64,000 bases of DNA from Rhizobium leguminosarum (GTDB lineage: Bacteria > Pseudomonadota > Alphaproteobacteria > Rhizobiales > Rhizobiaceae): the NCBI RefSeq assembly GCF_001679785.1, contig NZ_CP016286.1, forward strand, positions 4,288,501-4,352,500. Reading direction: 5' to 3'. The position numbers and the translations under genes are program-made. This document shows, piece by piece, positions 18,139 through 26,943 of this stretch (within the stretch, counting starts at the first letter, position 1; every line of letters starts with the position of its first letter). The notes under the pieces were generated by a model. That model was not told the DNA's origin. It saw only the letters and a list, made by a program, of their open reading frames with translations, and ran no database searches.

Positions 18139-19370
18139 CCGAGCACCGTCAGTTCCGGCACGGCAACGGCGAAGCGTCCACCCCAGGCGCCGATCCTGCT
18201 GTTGGCCGCAACGACCTCGTTCTTGATATTCCAGGGCAGGATGAGCACGTAATCCGGCTGAGTCTCGTCCATCTTCTCCGGCGCGTAGATCGGCAGCTTG
18301 CTGCCCGGCAGGAAATGCCCCTGCTTGTGCGGATTGCGGTCGACGACATATTCGATGAGATCCGTGCCGACGCCGCAGAAATTCAGCAGCGTGTTGCCCT
18401 TGGCGGCAGCGCCATAGGCGGCGACCTTCTTGCCGCTGCGTTTGGCTTGTTCGAGGAAGGCGAGCAGCCCATCCTTGATCGGCGCCACGCGGCTCTGGAA
18501 AGCCTCATAGGTCTCGACCCTGTCGAAGCCGGCGGCGGCCTCCTCAGTGCGCACCTTGGCAAGGCCATGGCCGATTGCGTGAATCATGGACGTTGCGCGG
18601 CAGGCAAGCACGCGGAGACTCCCGCCATGGGTCAGCAATTCTTCCACGTCGAAGACCTCGAGGCCGTGCGCCGCGAACACCTTTTCGACGGCGAGCAACG
18701 ACAGATAGTAGAAATGCTCGTGGTAGACGGTGTCGAACTGGATATTTTCCATCAGCCGCAGCAGATGCGGGAATTCGACGCTGACGACGCCGTCCGGCTT
18801 CAGCACGGCCGAAAGCCCGCCGACGAAATCGTTGATGTCAGGCACGTGCGCCAGCACGTTGTTGCCGATGACAATGTCGGCGGCAAGGCCGCGGGAGACG
18901 AGATCGGCAGCGGTTTCCTTGCCGAAGAAGCGCGCTTCCGTGGGAACGCCGATCTGCCGCGCCACTTCCGCGACGTTCTCGGCCGGCTCGATGCCGAGTA
19001 CCGGCACGCCGGCTTCGACGAAATGCTTCAGCAGATAACCGTCATTGCTCGCCACTTCGATGACCTGTGATGTGGCGTCGAGGCCGAAGCGCTTGCGCGC
19101 CATGATGGTAAACTGGCGGGCATGCTCCACCCAGCCGTCGCTGTAGGAGGAGAAATAGGCATAGTGGCTGAAGATATCCTCCGGCGGGACAAAGGCATCG
19201 GCCTGCACCAGCCAGCATTCCGAGCAGACGAAGGCGCGCAGCGGATAGGAGGGCTCCGGCTGCCCGAGCTGCTCTTCCGTCAGATAGGCATTGGCGAGCG
19301 GCGTCGAGCCCAGATCGACGAAACGATGCTTCAGCGGAGCGTTGCAGAACCGGCAATTATGCGCTGTCAT
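18135..19370 (-). CDS. Zinc-finger sugar C-methyltransferase
   Basis: A 411-residue protein of the NDP-hexose C-methyltransferase type. An N-terminal zinc site (CRFC...CSEC) is followed by a Rossmann SAM domain (VIEVASNDGYLLKHFVEAGV, then GNNVLAHVPDIN). The C-terminal methyltransf_14 domain holds AYGAAAKGNTLLNF. Homologues such as TylCIII and related enzymes add a methyl at C3 next to a 4-keto group. Placed directly after rfbG, it suggests the operon makes a C-branched deoxysugar. It overlaps rfbG and rfbC by 4 bases each. Confidence 0.9.
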   Translation of the reverse strand: MTAHNCRFCNAPLKHRFVDLGSTPLANAYLTEEQLGQPEPSYPLRAFVCSECWLVQADAFVPPEDIFSHYAYFSSYSDGWVEHARQFTIMARKRFGLDATSQVIEVASNDGYLLKHFVEAGVPVLGIEPAENVAEVARQIGVPTEARFFGKETAADLVSRGLAADIVIGNNVLAHVPDINDFVGGLSAVLKPDGVVSVEFPHLLRLMENIQFDTVYHEHFYYLSLLAVEKVFAAHGLEVFDVEELLTHGGSLRVLACRATSMIHAIGHGLAKVRTEEAAAGFDRVETYEAFQSRVAPIKDGLLAFLEQAKRSGKKVAAYGAAAKGNTLLNFCGVGTDLIEYVVDRNPHKQGHFLPGSKLPIYAPEKMDETQPDYVLILPWNIKNEVVAANSRIGAWGGRFAVAVPELTVLG

Positions 19371-20431
19371 GATACTGTTTCCTCATAAGCCGCGATCTGC
19401 CCGAGCGAGAAGTCGCGCATGTCGACTCCCTCGCGATTGGCCTTGTACCATGCGGCTGTCCAGTCGATTGTTTGCTGCAGGCTGAGGCGCGGACGCCAGC
19501 CGATCGTGTCGAGCGCCAGAGCGGAGCTCAGCGTCAGCGCCGGCGCTTCGGGCAGATGTTCGCCCGGCGCAAGCCGCCACACGTCTTCGACGCGATGAGC
19601 GCGTCCGAGCGCTTCCGCAAGTTCGGAGACCGTCGCGAAGCTCTGCGGATCGGGACCGAAATTGAGTGCTTCGGGCAGCTCCTGCTCGCCGGGAAGTGTC
19701 AAGGCCTCGGCGAAGGCGAGATAGCCGCCGAGCGGCTCCAGCACATGCTGCCAGGGGCGGATCGCTTCGGGATAGCGCAGCAGGATCGGCTGGCTGCTTT
19801 CGAAGGCGCGGATGAAGTCCGGAATCAACCGGTCTTTCGACCAGTCGCCGCCGCCAATGACATTGCCGGCACGTACCGTCGCAAGCCTGATATCGCGCCC
19901 CTTGAAGAAGCTGTCGCGGTAGCTCTGGACGACGAGTTCGGTGCAGGCCTTGGAGTTGGAGTAGGGGTCCTTGCCGCCCAGCATATCCGTCTCGACGAAG
20001 GGAACGCCGCTGCCGTTGTTGGCATAGACCTTGTCGGAGGTGACGACGAGAGCCGTCTTGACCGAGGGCGTTTCCCGCACCGCGTCAAGCACGTTTGCCG
20101 TTCCCATCACATTGGTCGCGAAGGTTTCGGTCGGATTTTCGTAGGAGCGCCGCACCAGCGCCTGCGCTGCCATGTGGATGACGATTTCAGGCTCGAAATC
20201 GATGAAATGCTGCTTGAACGTCGCTGCTTCGCGGATGTCGGCGATGTGGTGTCCCTGTCCGTTCCAGGGCGCAAGCCGCCCATAGAGCGAGGGATTGGTC
20301 TCGGGTTCGAGCGAGACCGCCGCCACTTCCGCACCGAGCTTTTCCAGCCACAACGACAGCCAGGATCCCTTGAACCCAGTGTGTCCCGTCAGGAACACGC
20401 GCCTGCCATTCCAGAAGTCTGTCAGGCCCAT
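19367..20431 (-). CDS. rfbG: CDP-glucose 4,6-dehydratase
   Basis: About 354 residues; extended SDR enzyme. The NAD-binding segment GHTGFKGSWLSLWLEKLGAE is near the start, the catalytic region TSDKVYAN and the YSNSKACTE Tyr-x-x-x-Lys pair follow, then GNVIGGGDW and RPWQHVLEPL. It turns CDP-glucose into CDP-4-keto-6-deoxyglucose. I start it at MGLTDFW (20431), which overlaps the rfbF stop; an ATG at 20440 is possible. No rfbH homologue follows, so the classic 3,6-dideoxyhexose branch is absent here. Confidence 0.95.
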   Translation of the reverse strand: MGLTDFWNGRRVFLTGHTGFKGSWLSLWLEKLGAEVAAVSLEPETNPSLYGRLAPWNGQGHHIADIREAATFKQHFIDFEPEIVIHMAAQALVRRSYENPTETFATNVMGTANVLDAVRETPSVKTALVVTSDKVYANNGSGVPFVETDMLGGKDPYSNSKACTELVVQSYRDSFFKGRDIRLATVRAGNVIGGGDWSKDRLIPDFIRAFESSQPILLRYPEAIRPWQHVLEPLGGYLAFAEALTLPGEQELPEALNFGPDPQSFATVSELAEALGRAHRVEDVWRLAPGEHLPEAPALTLSSALALDTIGWRPRLSLQQTIDWTAAWYKANREGVDMRDFSLGQIAAYEETVS

Positions 20432-21195
20432 AGCTTCCACGGTGCCTTTCCGGAATTCCAGAGTTCTTCCAGATGGGTGCGCTCGCGCAACGTATCCATG
20501 GGTTGCCAGAAGCCGTCATGCTTGAAGGCGGCAAGCTGGTTGTTGGCGGCAAGCCACTCCAGTGGCCCGGCTTCCCAGATCGTGTCGTCGCTTGGGATGA
20601 GATCGACCACCGAAGGGTCGAGCACGAAGAAGCCGCCATTGATACGCTGGCCGTCGCCTCTCGGTTTCTCCACGAAGGAGGTGATGAACTGGCCTTCGAT
20701 ATTCGTGGCGCCGTAACGTCCGGGCGGGGTTACCGCGCACATCGTCGCCTTCAGGCCGTGATCGCGATGGAAGGCGACTTCGGCAGCAATGTCGATGTCG
20801 CCGACACCGTCGCCATAGGTCATGCAGAAGGGTTCGCCTGGTGTCAGATGGTCGCGAATGCGCCCGAGGCGGCCGCCGGTCATCGAATACATGCCGGTAT
20901 CGACCACAGTCACGCGCCAGTTCGGTCGTTTGCCGCCGTGATAATTGATGCTGTTGGAGGCGAGGTCGACGGTGATGTCGTTGTGGTGCAGAACAAGGTT
21001 TACGAAATATTCCTTGATCATATAGCCCTTGTAGCCGGCGCAGATGATGAAATCATTGAGCCCGTGATGAGCATAGATGCTCATGATGTGCCAGAGGATC
21101 GGCATGCCGCCGATTTCGACCAGAGGCTTGGGTCGGATACTGGTCTCCTCGGCAAGACGAGAGCCAAGGCCACCGGCGAGAATTACGACTTTCAT
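20422..21195 (-). CDS. rfbF: Glucose-1-phosphate cytidylyltransferase
   Basis: A 257-residue nucleotidyltransferase with the signature VVILAGGLGSRLAEETSIRP followed by KPLVEIGGMPILWHIM, plus CMTYGDGVGDIDI. It makes CDP-glucose from CTP and glucose-1-phosphate, the entry step of the operon. It is the first gene of the leftward unit, and the upstream 500-odd bases hold the only room for the operon promoter. Confidence 0.95.
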   Translation of the reverse strand: MKVVILAGGLGSRLAEETSIRPKPLVEIGGMPILWHIMSIYAHHGLNDFIICAGYKGYMIKEYFVNLVLHHNDITVDLASNSINYHGGKRPNWRVTVVDTGMYSMTGGRLGRIRDHLTPGEPFCMTYGDGVGDIDIAAEVAFHRDHGLKATMCAVTPPGRYGATNIEGQFITSFVEKPRGDGQRINGGFFVLDPSVVDLIPSDDTIWEAGPLEWLAANNQLAAFKHDGFWQPMDTLRERTHLEELWNSGKAPWKLWA

Positions 21196-21750
21196 CCCAA
21201 GCGAACTCCAGAGTGTCTAGTCAGGTTTTCCGACCACCCTCAGAGCCGCCCGGCTCTTTACAGGCGGAACGGTCGTATGTTCATCCTTGCCCCGGTATCC
21301 GATTTCGTTCTTGTGCGAGGCTTGCGGGGGCTATCGGAACGGGCAGCCGCGCGTCTCGCAGGCCGTGCGTTGAGCAATGGAACAGGCTCGCCGTTCGGGA
21401 ATCACGTTGGCCGAAGGCACGTCCTTCCAGTTTTACGAGGAGCGCCAAGCGGGCGCAATTGATCCGACCAGACGCGGCCGATCCTGACAGGAAAGCGTCA
21501 GATAGCCGGCCGATTGCCCCGGGCAAAGGCCCGGCGCGTCGGCCCGAAGAAAAAAATCCCACTTCGGAATCCCGAAATTCCCCCGCTTCGGGATCCCGAA
21601 ATTCGCCGCCTTTCGCGGGCTGTCGCCGCCGAGAAACATCCAATGATTTCAGGCCCCCAACCAATTTCGGGATTCCGAAGTGCTATATAGATTATGGTGG
21701 GAGTTCTCTACGCGCCGCCATACCTTGGCCGGGTCGTTGCGTCTAAGCCT
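21196..21750. other. Gene-poor stretch upstream of rfbF with three matching palindromes
   Basis: No convincing gene is seen. ORFs of 127-177 codons exist on both strands but lack family likeness and are interrupted in sense by the palindromes. The stretch may hold the rfb operon promoter. It ends at the IS target duplication at 21751. Confidence 0.5.
21563..21679. promoter_or_regulatory. Three 14-bp palindromic operator-like sites
   Basis: TTCGGAATCCCGAA (21563-21576), TTCGGGATCCCGAA (21587-21600) and TTCGGGATTCCGAA (21666-21679) match TTCGG(A/G)AT(C/T)CCGAA. The first two start 24 bp apart, about two helical turns, and the third abuts the promoter-like TGCTATATAGATTATGG. This looks like a cooperative repressor operator. 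The regulator is not known. Confidence 0.6.
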
Positions 21751-23426
21751 CTAGACTAGTGCCCGTCCACAAACGGTAAACCACTGAAATTATTGGAGGA
21801 ATAGCGATATTGCGACGGGCAAAGCCCGGCGGTTTCAGGTATACTTTAGATCAAGCCATTGATTCTAAAGACAAACCCGCAACCGCCGGAGCCGACAATG
21901 CGCCAAGAACGCACCGTCCAAGCCAATATATTCGATCTTTTCGCCGAACACGAGATCGGCCGCGAGCTGAAAGCCATGTCGCAATGGCTGGATGAGCATC
22001 GTGATCTGCTCGGGCTGGTAGCGCAGGACCTGCGCCGCCACGGCGTCAAGGAGACCGGCCGCGAGGGCCTGCCGGCGGAGGCCGTGCTGCGTTGCGCCCT
22101 GCTCAAACAACACCGTCAGTTGAGTTATGAGGAGTTGGCCTTTCATCTGGAAGATTCCGCCTCGTTCCGGGCCTTTGCCCGGCTGCCGTGGGGGTGGAAC
22201 CCGAAGAAGTCGGTCTTGCACAAGACGATCAGCGCGATCCGGGCCGGGACCTTTGAAGCGATCAATCGCGTGCTGTTGACGAGCGCCCGGCAGGACAAGG
22301 TGGAACGCGGCAAGGTCGTGCGCATCGACAGCACCGTCACTTCGGCGCTGATGCACGAACCGAGCGACAGTAGTCTTTTGTGGGACTGCGTGCGGGTGAT
22401 GGTGCGGCTGTTGCAGCAGGCGGCTTCCTTGGGCAGCGCCATCTCATGGCACGATCACTGCCGCGCGGCGAAGAAGCGATCCCGGGCGATCCAATTTACC
22501 CGCGGTCGTCCGAAACGAGTTCAGCACTATCGCGCGCTGCTCAGGATCACGCGCACCACCTTGAGCTATCTCGAACAGGCGGCGGCGCAACTGCCCTTGG
22601 CGGCGGGCCCGGCGGTCGAACTCTGGCAGGCCCAACTCCGCCACTATAAGCCGCTGATCGAACGGATCATCGCCCAGACCGAGCGGCGGGTCCTGGCCGG
22701 CGAGGCGGTGCCGGCTGGCGACAAGCTGGTCAGTTTGTTCGAGCCGCATGCCGACATCATCGTCAAAGGCAGCCGCGACGTCGAGTATGGCCATAAGATC
22801 AATTTGACCACCGGCACAAGCGGGCTGATCCTCGACCTCGTCGTCGAAACCGGCAACCCGGCCGACAGCGAGCGCTTGCTGCCGATGCTGGAACGCCACA
22901 TCGGCATCTGGGGCGAGGCGCCGCGTCAGGCGGCGGCCGACGGCGGCTATGCCAGCCGCGATAATTTGAGCCGAGCCAAAGCCTGGGGCATCTGCGACAT
23001 GGCCTTCCACAAGAAGTGCGGCCTCAGGATCGAAGACATGGTCAAGAGCCGCTGGGTCTATCGCAAGCTGCGCAACTTCCGCGCCGGCATCGAGGCCGGC
23101 ATCTCCTGCCTCAAACGCGCCTACGGCTTGGGGCGCTGCACCTGGCGTGGGCTCGACCACTTCAAGGCTTATGTCTGGTCCTCGGTGGTCGCATACAATC
23201 TCGCCCTCTTCGCCCGCCTCAGGCCGACCTGACATCCCATGTCGCCAGCCAAAACCGGACCGGCGTGACGCCGGCAGTTGCCAATGCGCGCATGTCCACC
23301 AGAAATCCTGGCCGCCGCAATTAGCACCCATGAGCCACACCGCATGGCTTCAAAGCGGCCACCAAGCGGAACCCAAGTGCGCTGCAAGCTCAAGAAAACC
23401 AGCGTTTATGGACGGAAACTAGACTA
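21751..23426. mobile_element. ISNCY/IS1182-like insertion sequence with 8-bp target duplication
   Basis: The element occupies 21759-23418 (1660 bp). It is flanked by the direct repeat CTAGACTA at 21751-21758 and 23419-23426. The ends are imperfect inverted repeats, GTGCCCGTCCACAAACGG on the left and TTTCCGTCCATAAACGC on the right (inward). One transposase gene fills it. It inserted into the last codons of the small gene that starts at 23701. Confidence 0.85.
21898..23232 (+). CDS. DDE transposase of the ISNCY/IS1182-like element
   Basis: About 444 residues from the ATG at 21898 (MRQERTVQANIFDLFAEHEI); the frame is open from 21859. The N-terminal domain (ALLKQHRQLSYEELAFHLED) resembles the InsH/IS1182 type. 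Catalytic-type acids are in VVRIDSTVTSALMHEPSD, AAADGGYASRDN and AGIEAGISCLKRAYGLGR. Length and reading frame are intact, so the element may still be active. From memory such proteins are annotated as ISNCY-family; the exact family is not certain. Confidence 0.88.
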   Translation: MRQERTVQANIFDLFAEHEIGRELKAMSQWLDEHRDLLGLVAQDLRRHGVKETGREGLPAEAVLRCALLKQHRQLSYEELAFHLEDSASFRAFARLPWGWNPKKSVLHKTISAIRAGTFEAINRVLLTSARQDKVERGKVVRIDSTVTSALMHEPSDSSLLWDCVRVMVRLLQQAASLGSAISWHDHCRAAKKRSRAIQFTRGRPKRVQHYRALLRITRTTLSYLEQAAAQLPLAAGPAVELWQAQLRHYKPLIERIIAQTERRVLAGEAVPAGDKLVSLFEPHADIIVKGSRDVEYGHKINLTTGTSGLILDLVVETGNPADSERLLPMLERHIGIWGEAPRQAAADGGYASRDNLSRAKAWGICDMAFHKKCGLRIEDMVKSRWVYRKLRNFRAGIEAGISCLKRAYGLGRCTWRGLDHFKAYVWSSVVAYNLALFARLRPT

Positions 23427-23701
23427 AGCTGGAGGGAAGTGTCGTCTGCCTCGACGACCTTGGACTTACGTTTTGTTGCCGCACGGCGTGCTGGCTTGGT
23501 GGTTTTCGGTTGAGTGTCGGAGCCGAGCTCGGCTGCCCCGGAGCTGGGCAGCAGCAGGCCGGCCGCAGGCGCCGCGGCGGCTACCTCAATGACCGGCTTC
23601 GGGGGCGACATTTCATTGGCAGGCTTGGCAGCTGACACCTCGCGGGCCTTTATAGGCTCGGGTTTGTTGGCTGCGGACGGGGCGTATCGGATCATCAGCA
23701 A
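23390..23701 (-). CDS. Small hypothetical gene whose 3' end is replaced by an IS
   Basis: A 103-residue Pro/Ala-rich, probably disordered protein with a basic stretch (KPARRAATKRKSK) and a C-terminus ...DDTSLQLSL followed by nine residues read from the IS. Removing the IS and one target duplication restores DDTSLQLSLEA and a TAG stop at 21745-21743, giving 96 residues. So the insertion changes only the tail and the protein may survive. ATGTTCGCTTTATGTTCACAT just upstream contains a tandem ATGTTC and could be an operator. No function is recognised. Confidence 0.55.
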   Translation of the reverse strand: MLMIRYAPSAANKPEPIKAREVSAAKPANEMSPPKPVIEVAAAAPAAGLLLPSSGAAELGSDTQPKTTKPARRAATKRKSKVVEADDTSLQLSLVSVHKRWFS

Positions 23702-23933
23702 GACTCCATTATGTTCGCTTTATGTTCACATTTAGGAGTGAGGAAGTCAATGCAGGTCAGCTATCAAGAGCGACGGAAACAAGCGTCTGGAAATGAGGAT
23801 TTCGGAGAGTTCTTGCGAGCTATTGAGCGAACAAGCCTTTGAGCGCATCGTAGTTGGCCTTTGTTGCAAGGCACCTGCGCAACTTTAGTTGAAAAGGCGT
23901 TAACTCCTTGATCTTGGTAGCGATCAAGAATGG
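23702..23933. other. Short stretch between the small gene and the island edge
   Basis: No gene is supported. It contains the probable promoter of the small gene on its left, including the tandem ATGTTC at 23709-23728, and ends at the distal attachment repeat of the tRNA-Leu island. Confidence 0.4.
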
Positions 23934-23953
23934 AATGGTGCCCAGAAGAGGAC
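23934..23953. other. Distal attachment site repeat (att)
   Basis: This is a 20-base identical copy of the tRNA-Leu 3' terminal sequence at 38650-38669, including the CCA-encoding end on the minus strand. The bases after it differ (CGGGTCTC versus TCGAACC), so it is a fragment and not a second tRNA. Confidence 0.85.
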
Positions 23954-24299
23954 GGGTCTCATTTGCGATAGTGAGATTGATTTTATTGTGTTTTTCACAA
24001 CTTTGTCCTTGTTTTGTGTGACAGTCTTGTGTAGCACAAAGTGGCGCTTCTGAACAAGCGCGTAACGCAATCTCTTAGGGCGAGGTGTGAAGTGCATAAG
24101 ATCGTGGGGCAGTGTGAAATTGAGGTACGGCGGCGCGTGATATACGTGAAAGTGTTCGGGTTTGAGTTCTGCTGGACTAAAGGCATCGGCTTGGCAGTAG
24201 GCAACAAAGCTGTGTGGGGAGCGTTCTGAACCAGCCTAACGCCTACCTACTGCGCGGCCCTCGGTTCACTATAGCGCGACGATCAGGATGAGACGCCGC
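23954..24299. other. Left end of the island, one weak ORF
   Basis: This stretch is AT-richer than its surroundings. A plus-strand frame at 24041-24229 could encode 62 residues (MALLNKRVTQSLRARCEVHK...) with no family likeness and no strong ribosome site. Several TGTG/CACA-type words occur near 24015-24035 (TGTGTGACAG, TGTGTAGCACA). It probably holds the sequence next to the recombination site and nothing else I can support. Confidence 0.35.
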
Positions 24300-26134
24300 A
24301 TTGCCTCGCCTGAACTGCTCCCTGAGAATGGGTTATTGCCTCATCTAAATTGCTCCCGACGAATCAACCTCGGGAGCTTTGATGAGGAAGGTAAGCATGG
24401 CGACACGTGTGGAATTGGTGGCGGCGATCAGTTGTCGCTATGTGTTAGGCGGGCGGGCCGAGAAGGCGAGGATGTTGGACGAGTTCGTGGCGCTCACGGG
24501 CTTTCATCGCAAGCATGCGATGCGACTGCTGCGAGGAGAACGCGAACCGGCGAAGGGTGGTCCTCGGCCAGGGCGCCGGGTTTACGGCGATGACGTGCGG
24601 GCGGCGCTCGTCGTTGTTTGGGAGGCGTCGGATCGAATTTGCGGCAAGCGACTACACCCCCTGTTGCCAACACTGATCGAAGCGATGGAACGTCATGGAC
24701 ATGGCGATATGAATAGCGAGACGCGCCGGCGACTCTTGGCGATGAGCCCAGCGACGATTGATCGGGTCCTCAAGGAGATTAAAGCGAGCGCCACAGGTCC
24801 GCGGCGCCGGAAAGGATCAACAGCGATTCGGCGTAGTGTTCCCGTTCGAACCTTCTCGGATTGGGATGACCCCGCACCCGGCTTTGTCGAGGCTGATCTC
24901 GTTTTTCATTCCGGCCCGTACGCGAGGGGTGCCTTCTCGCAAACGCTGGTGTTGACCGATATAGCCACGGGCTGGACGGAATGCGCGCCGCTGCTGGTTC
25001 GCGAGCAAACGGTACTGATCACTGCGTTGGCCGAACTGCGCAAGTTGCTGCCGTTCCCGCTGCTGGGCTTCGACACCGACAACGACAGTGTGTTCATGAA
25101 CGAGAGTGTTCATGAGTATTGCTTGCGCGATAATATCGAACTTACCCGTTGCCGCCCTTACCGAAAGAATGATCAGGCATTTGTCGAGCAGAAGAATGGC
25201 GCGATCGTGCGCAAGATCGTTGGATACCGACGCTTCGAGGGGCTGCGAGCCACCCGGGAGCTGGCCAAGCTTTATTCCTCAATGCGGTTGTTCGTGAATT
25301 TCTTTCAGCCATCATTCAAGCTGAAAGAAAAGCACCGTGACGGAGCCAAGGTGATCAAGCGCTATCATCGTCCCGCCACGCCTTATCAGCGGCTGCTTGA
25401 CGACGCACGCACGCCGGAGGATACATGCCTTCGGCTCAAGGCGATGTACCTGACGCTCGATCCGGTTCGGCTGCTCCGCGACATACGGCTGGCACAAGAG
25501 AGATTGGTCGAAATTGCTGACAAGCCTGATGGTCCGCCTGCCACCGACGGCGAGGCATTACCGCTCGAAGACTTTCTGTCTGGCTTACGGATTGCTTGGC
25601 GTGGTGGTGAAGTGAAACCGACTGCCCGCTCCAAGCCAGCGGCCAAGCGAGAGCGGCGGAGGCCCGATCCTCTACTCGCCGTCACTGCCGAACTCGAGGA
25701 TTGGTTCGAGGCGGAGCCTTGGCGAACTTCGCGAGAGTTGCTTGAACGCTTGCAGGTCAAATACCCCGGCGTGTATCCCGACGGCCTCATTCGGACCGTG
25801 CAGCGTCGAATGAAGATCTGGCGCAGTACACAGGCCAATGCGCTGGTGTTCGGGCCATTCGCCGATGCCGCGCGGCAGACGCAAAACGTAGAGGTCGTGC
25901 AGTGAGGCTCTTACCGCCAGGTTGGCCTTCGACAACCCGCGGAAAACATGATGAACGCCCGCGAAGCCGCCCGCTCGCTACAGCGCTATTGAGGGCGCGC
26001 TCGCGAGCGGCTTCGCTACCTCCGTCACCTTGCACCAGGTGCGGGGACAAGATCGTAACAACCCGTGAGGCATTCGAGAACATCCGAGTGAGGCAACGGC
26101 ATTATTCTCCGGGAACACTCTTGGGTGAGGCAAT
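24300..26134. mobile_element. Insertion sequence with doubled terminal repeats
   Basis: The left end carries two related units in tandem, ATTGCCTCGCCTGAACTGCT..CCTGAGA and ATTGCCTCATCTAAATTGCT..CCCGA. The right end carries the same two units inverted (ATTGCCTCACCCAAGAGTGT and TTGCCTCACTCGGATGTTCT). Total length is about 1835 bp around one integrase-type transposase gene. I see no clear target duplication. Confidence 0.75.
24397..25905 (+). CDS. Integrase-core (DDE) transposase of the doubled-repeat IS
   Basis: About 502 residues from the ATG at 24397 (MATRVELVAAISCRYVLGGR), which has GAGGAAGG about 8 bases upstream; the frame is open to 24379. An N-terminal HTH region (EFVALTGFHRKHAMRLLRGE) is followed by an rve integrase core with acids in GFVEADLVFHSG, GFDTDNDSVFMNE and FVEQKNGAIVRKI, then a basic C-terminal region. 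From memory this type is called ISNCY (integrase catalytic region). The gene appears intact. Confidence 0.88.
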   Translation: MATRVELVAAISCRYVLGGRAEKARMLDEFVALTGFHRKHAMRLLRGEREPAKGGPRPGRRVYGDDVRAALVVVWEASDRICGKRLHPLLPTLIEAMERHGHGDMNSETRRRLLAMSPATIDRVLKEIKASATGPRRRKGSTAIRRSVPVRTFSDWDDPAPGFVEADLVFHSGPYARGAFSQTLVLTDIATGWTECAPLLVREQTVLITALAELRKLLPFPLLGFDTDNDSVFMNESVHEYCLRDNIELTRCRPYRKNDQAFVEQKNGAIVRKIVGYRRFEGLRATRELAKLYSSMRLFVNFFQPSFKLKEKHRDGAKVIKRYHRPATPYQRLLDDARTPEDTCLRLKAMYLTLDPVRLLRDIRLAQERLVEIADKPDGPPATDGEALPLEDFLSGLRIAWRGGEVKPTARSKPAAKRERRRPDPLLAVTAELEDWFEAEPWRTSRELLERLQVKYPGVYPDGLIRTVQRRMKIWRSTQANALVFGPFADAARQTQNVEVVQ

Positions 26135-26281
26135 ACGAGTCTCACCTTGTTTGTCGCCGCGCAGTTCACCATCGGGGGCCTTTTCTGTTGTGGCGTGAGC
26201 TTCGCACAGCGCTGGCAGCGCTTCAGGGTAGGATAATCCCTGCGAGGGCTAAACGCTCGCGTGTGGTCGTCGTATTGCTGG

Positions 26282-26641
26282 CTAAGCCGAGCGATCTTTT
26301 CGCGCTGAGAAACTTCTCATTTCCCCGATCAGAGCGGACACTTGCCGAAAGGTCATGTGCTCAGTCGACCATACGACGTTCCGGGTCTGGCGCTCCGACA
26401 ACGGCTTATGAGTTTTCCCGCTGAATGTTTCCCAACCGGTTGTCTCGCCTGTCTCCAGATCCATCACAGCGTCAATTCTGTAGTGGGGAGGGTGGATCTC
26501 GCCATTAAGGCAAACCCGCACCTGAGCATCACCAAGCGATCTATCACAGTCCAGTACTTGGCTCAGAACAATGCGAACATATTCCACCGGCAGCGTCGTG
26601 CTCAGTGTTCGCAACGTTGTTCCGTCAGGGCGGAAAGGCAT
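26282..26641 (-). CDS. Hypothetical protein (119 aa), island cargo
   Basis: The frame MPFRPDGTTLRTLSTTLPVE...SFSARKDRSA has plausible amino-acid use (DLETGETTGWETFSGKTHKP) and no opposing better frame. No family, membrane segment or catalytic motif is recognised. It sits between the IS and the resolvase gene on the resolvase strand. It may be a genuine cargo gene or a fragment of one. Confidence 0.45.
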   Translation of the reverse strand: MPFRPDGTTLRTLSTTLPVEYVRIVLSQVLDCDRSLGDAQVRVCLNGEIHPPHYRIDAVMDLETGETTGWETFSGKTHKPLSERQTRNVVWSTEHMTFRQVSALIGEMRSFSARKDRSA

Positions 26642-26943
26642 CTAAATTCCCCGATTTGCAGTCCTTGAGCTGCCTATTTGCTGGCCTATCATCTTCAGCC
26701 GGGTTCGGTCTAGCGCTTGGATATCTACCGGCTCGGCATGATGCGAGCTTAAAGGGGCGCGCGATCAGCGTGCTTTATCGGAACGGATTGCGCACTGCAT
26801 CCAATGTGAGCCAGTAAACGCAAACAGAGGAGGGCGCACATATACGCATGGCTTATTCGAAAGCCTTGCATTGGATGCATACAGCAAAGCCGCCCAATGG
26901 TTTCCCATGAGCAGCTTTAGAATTGCAGGTAGCTTGGCTGGCC
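26642..26943. other. Unassigned island stretch
   Basis: No supported gene lies here. A 70-codon plus-strand frame exists at 26605-26817 but shows no family likeness. The stretch runs up to the resolvase stop. Confidence 0.35.

Noticed and set aside
21563..21679. CRISPR-like spacing of the three palindromes
   Set aside because: Only three short units, unequal spacing and no leader or cas genes; operator sites fit better.
21213..21746. 177-codon plus-strand and 127-codon minus-strand ORFs between rfbF and the IS
   Set aside because: Neither shows family likeness or a good ribosome site, and the repeated GEFRDPEAGEFRDSE in the minus frame is just the operator palindromes translated.
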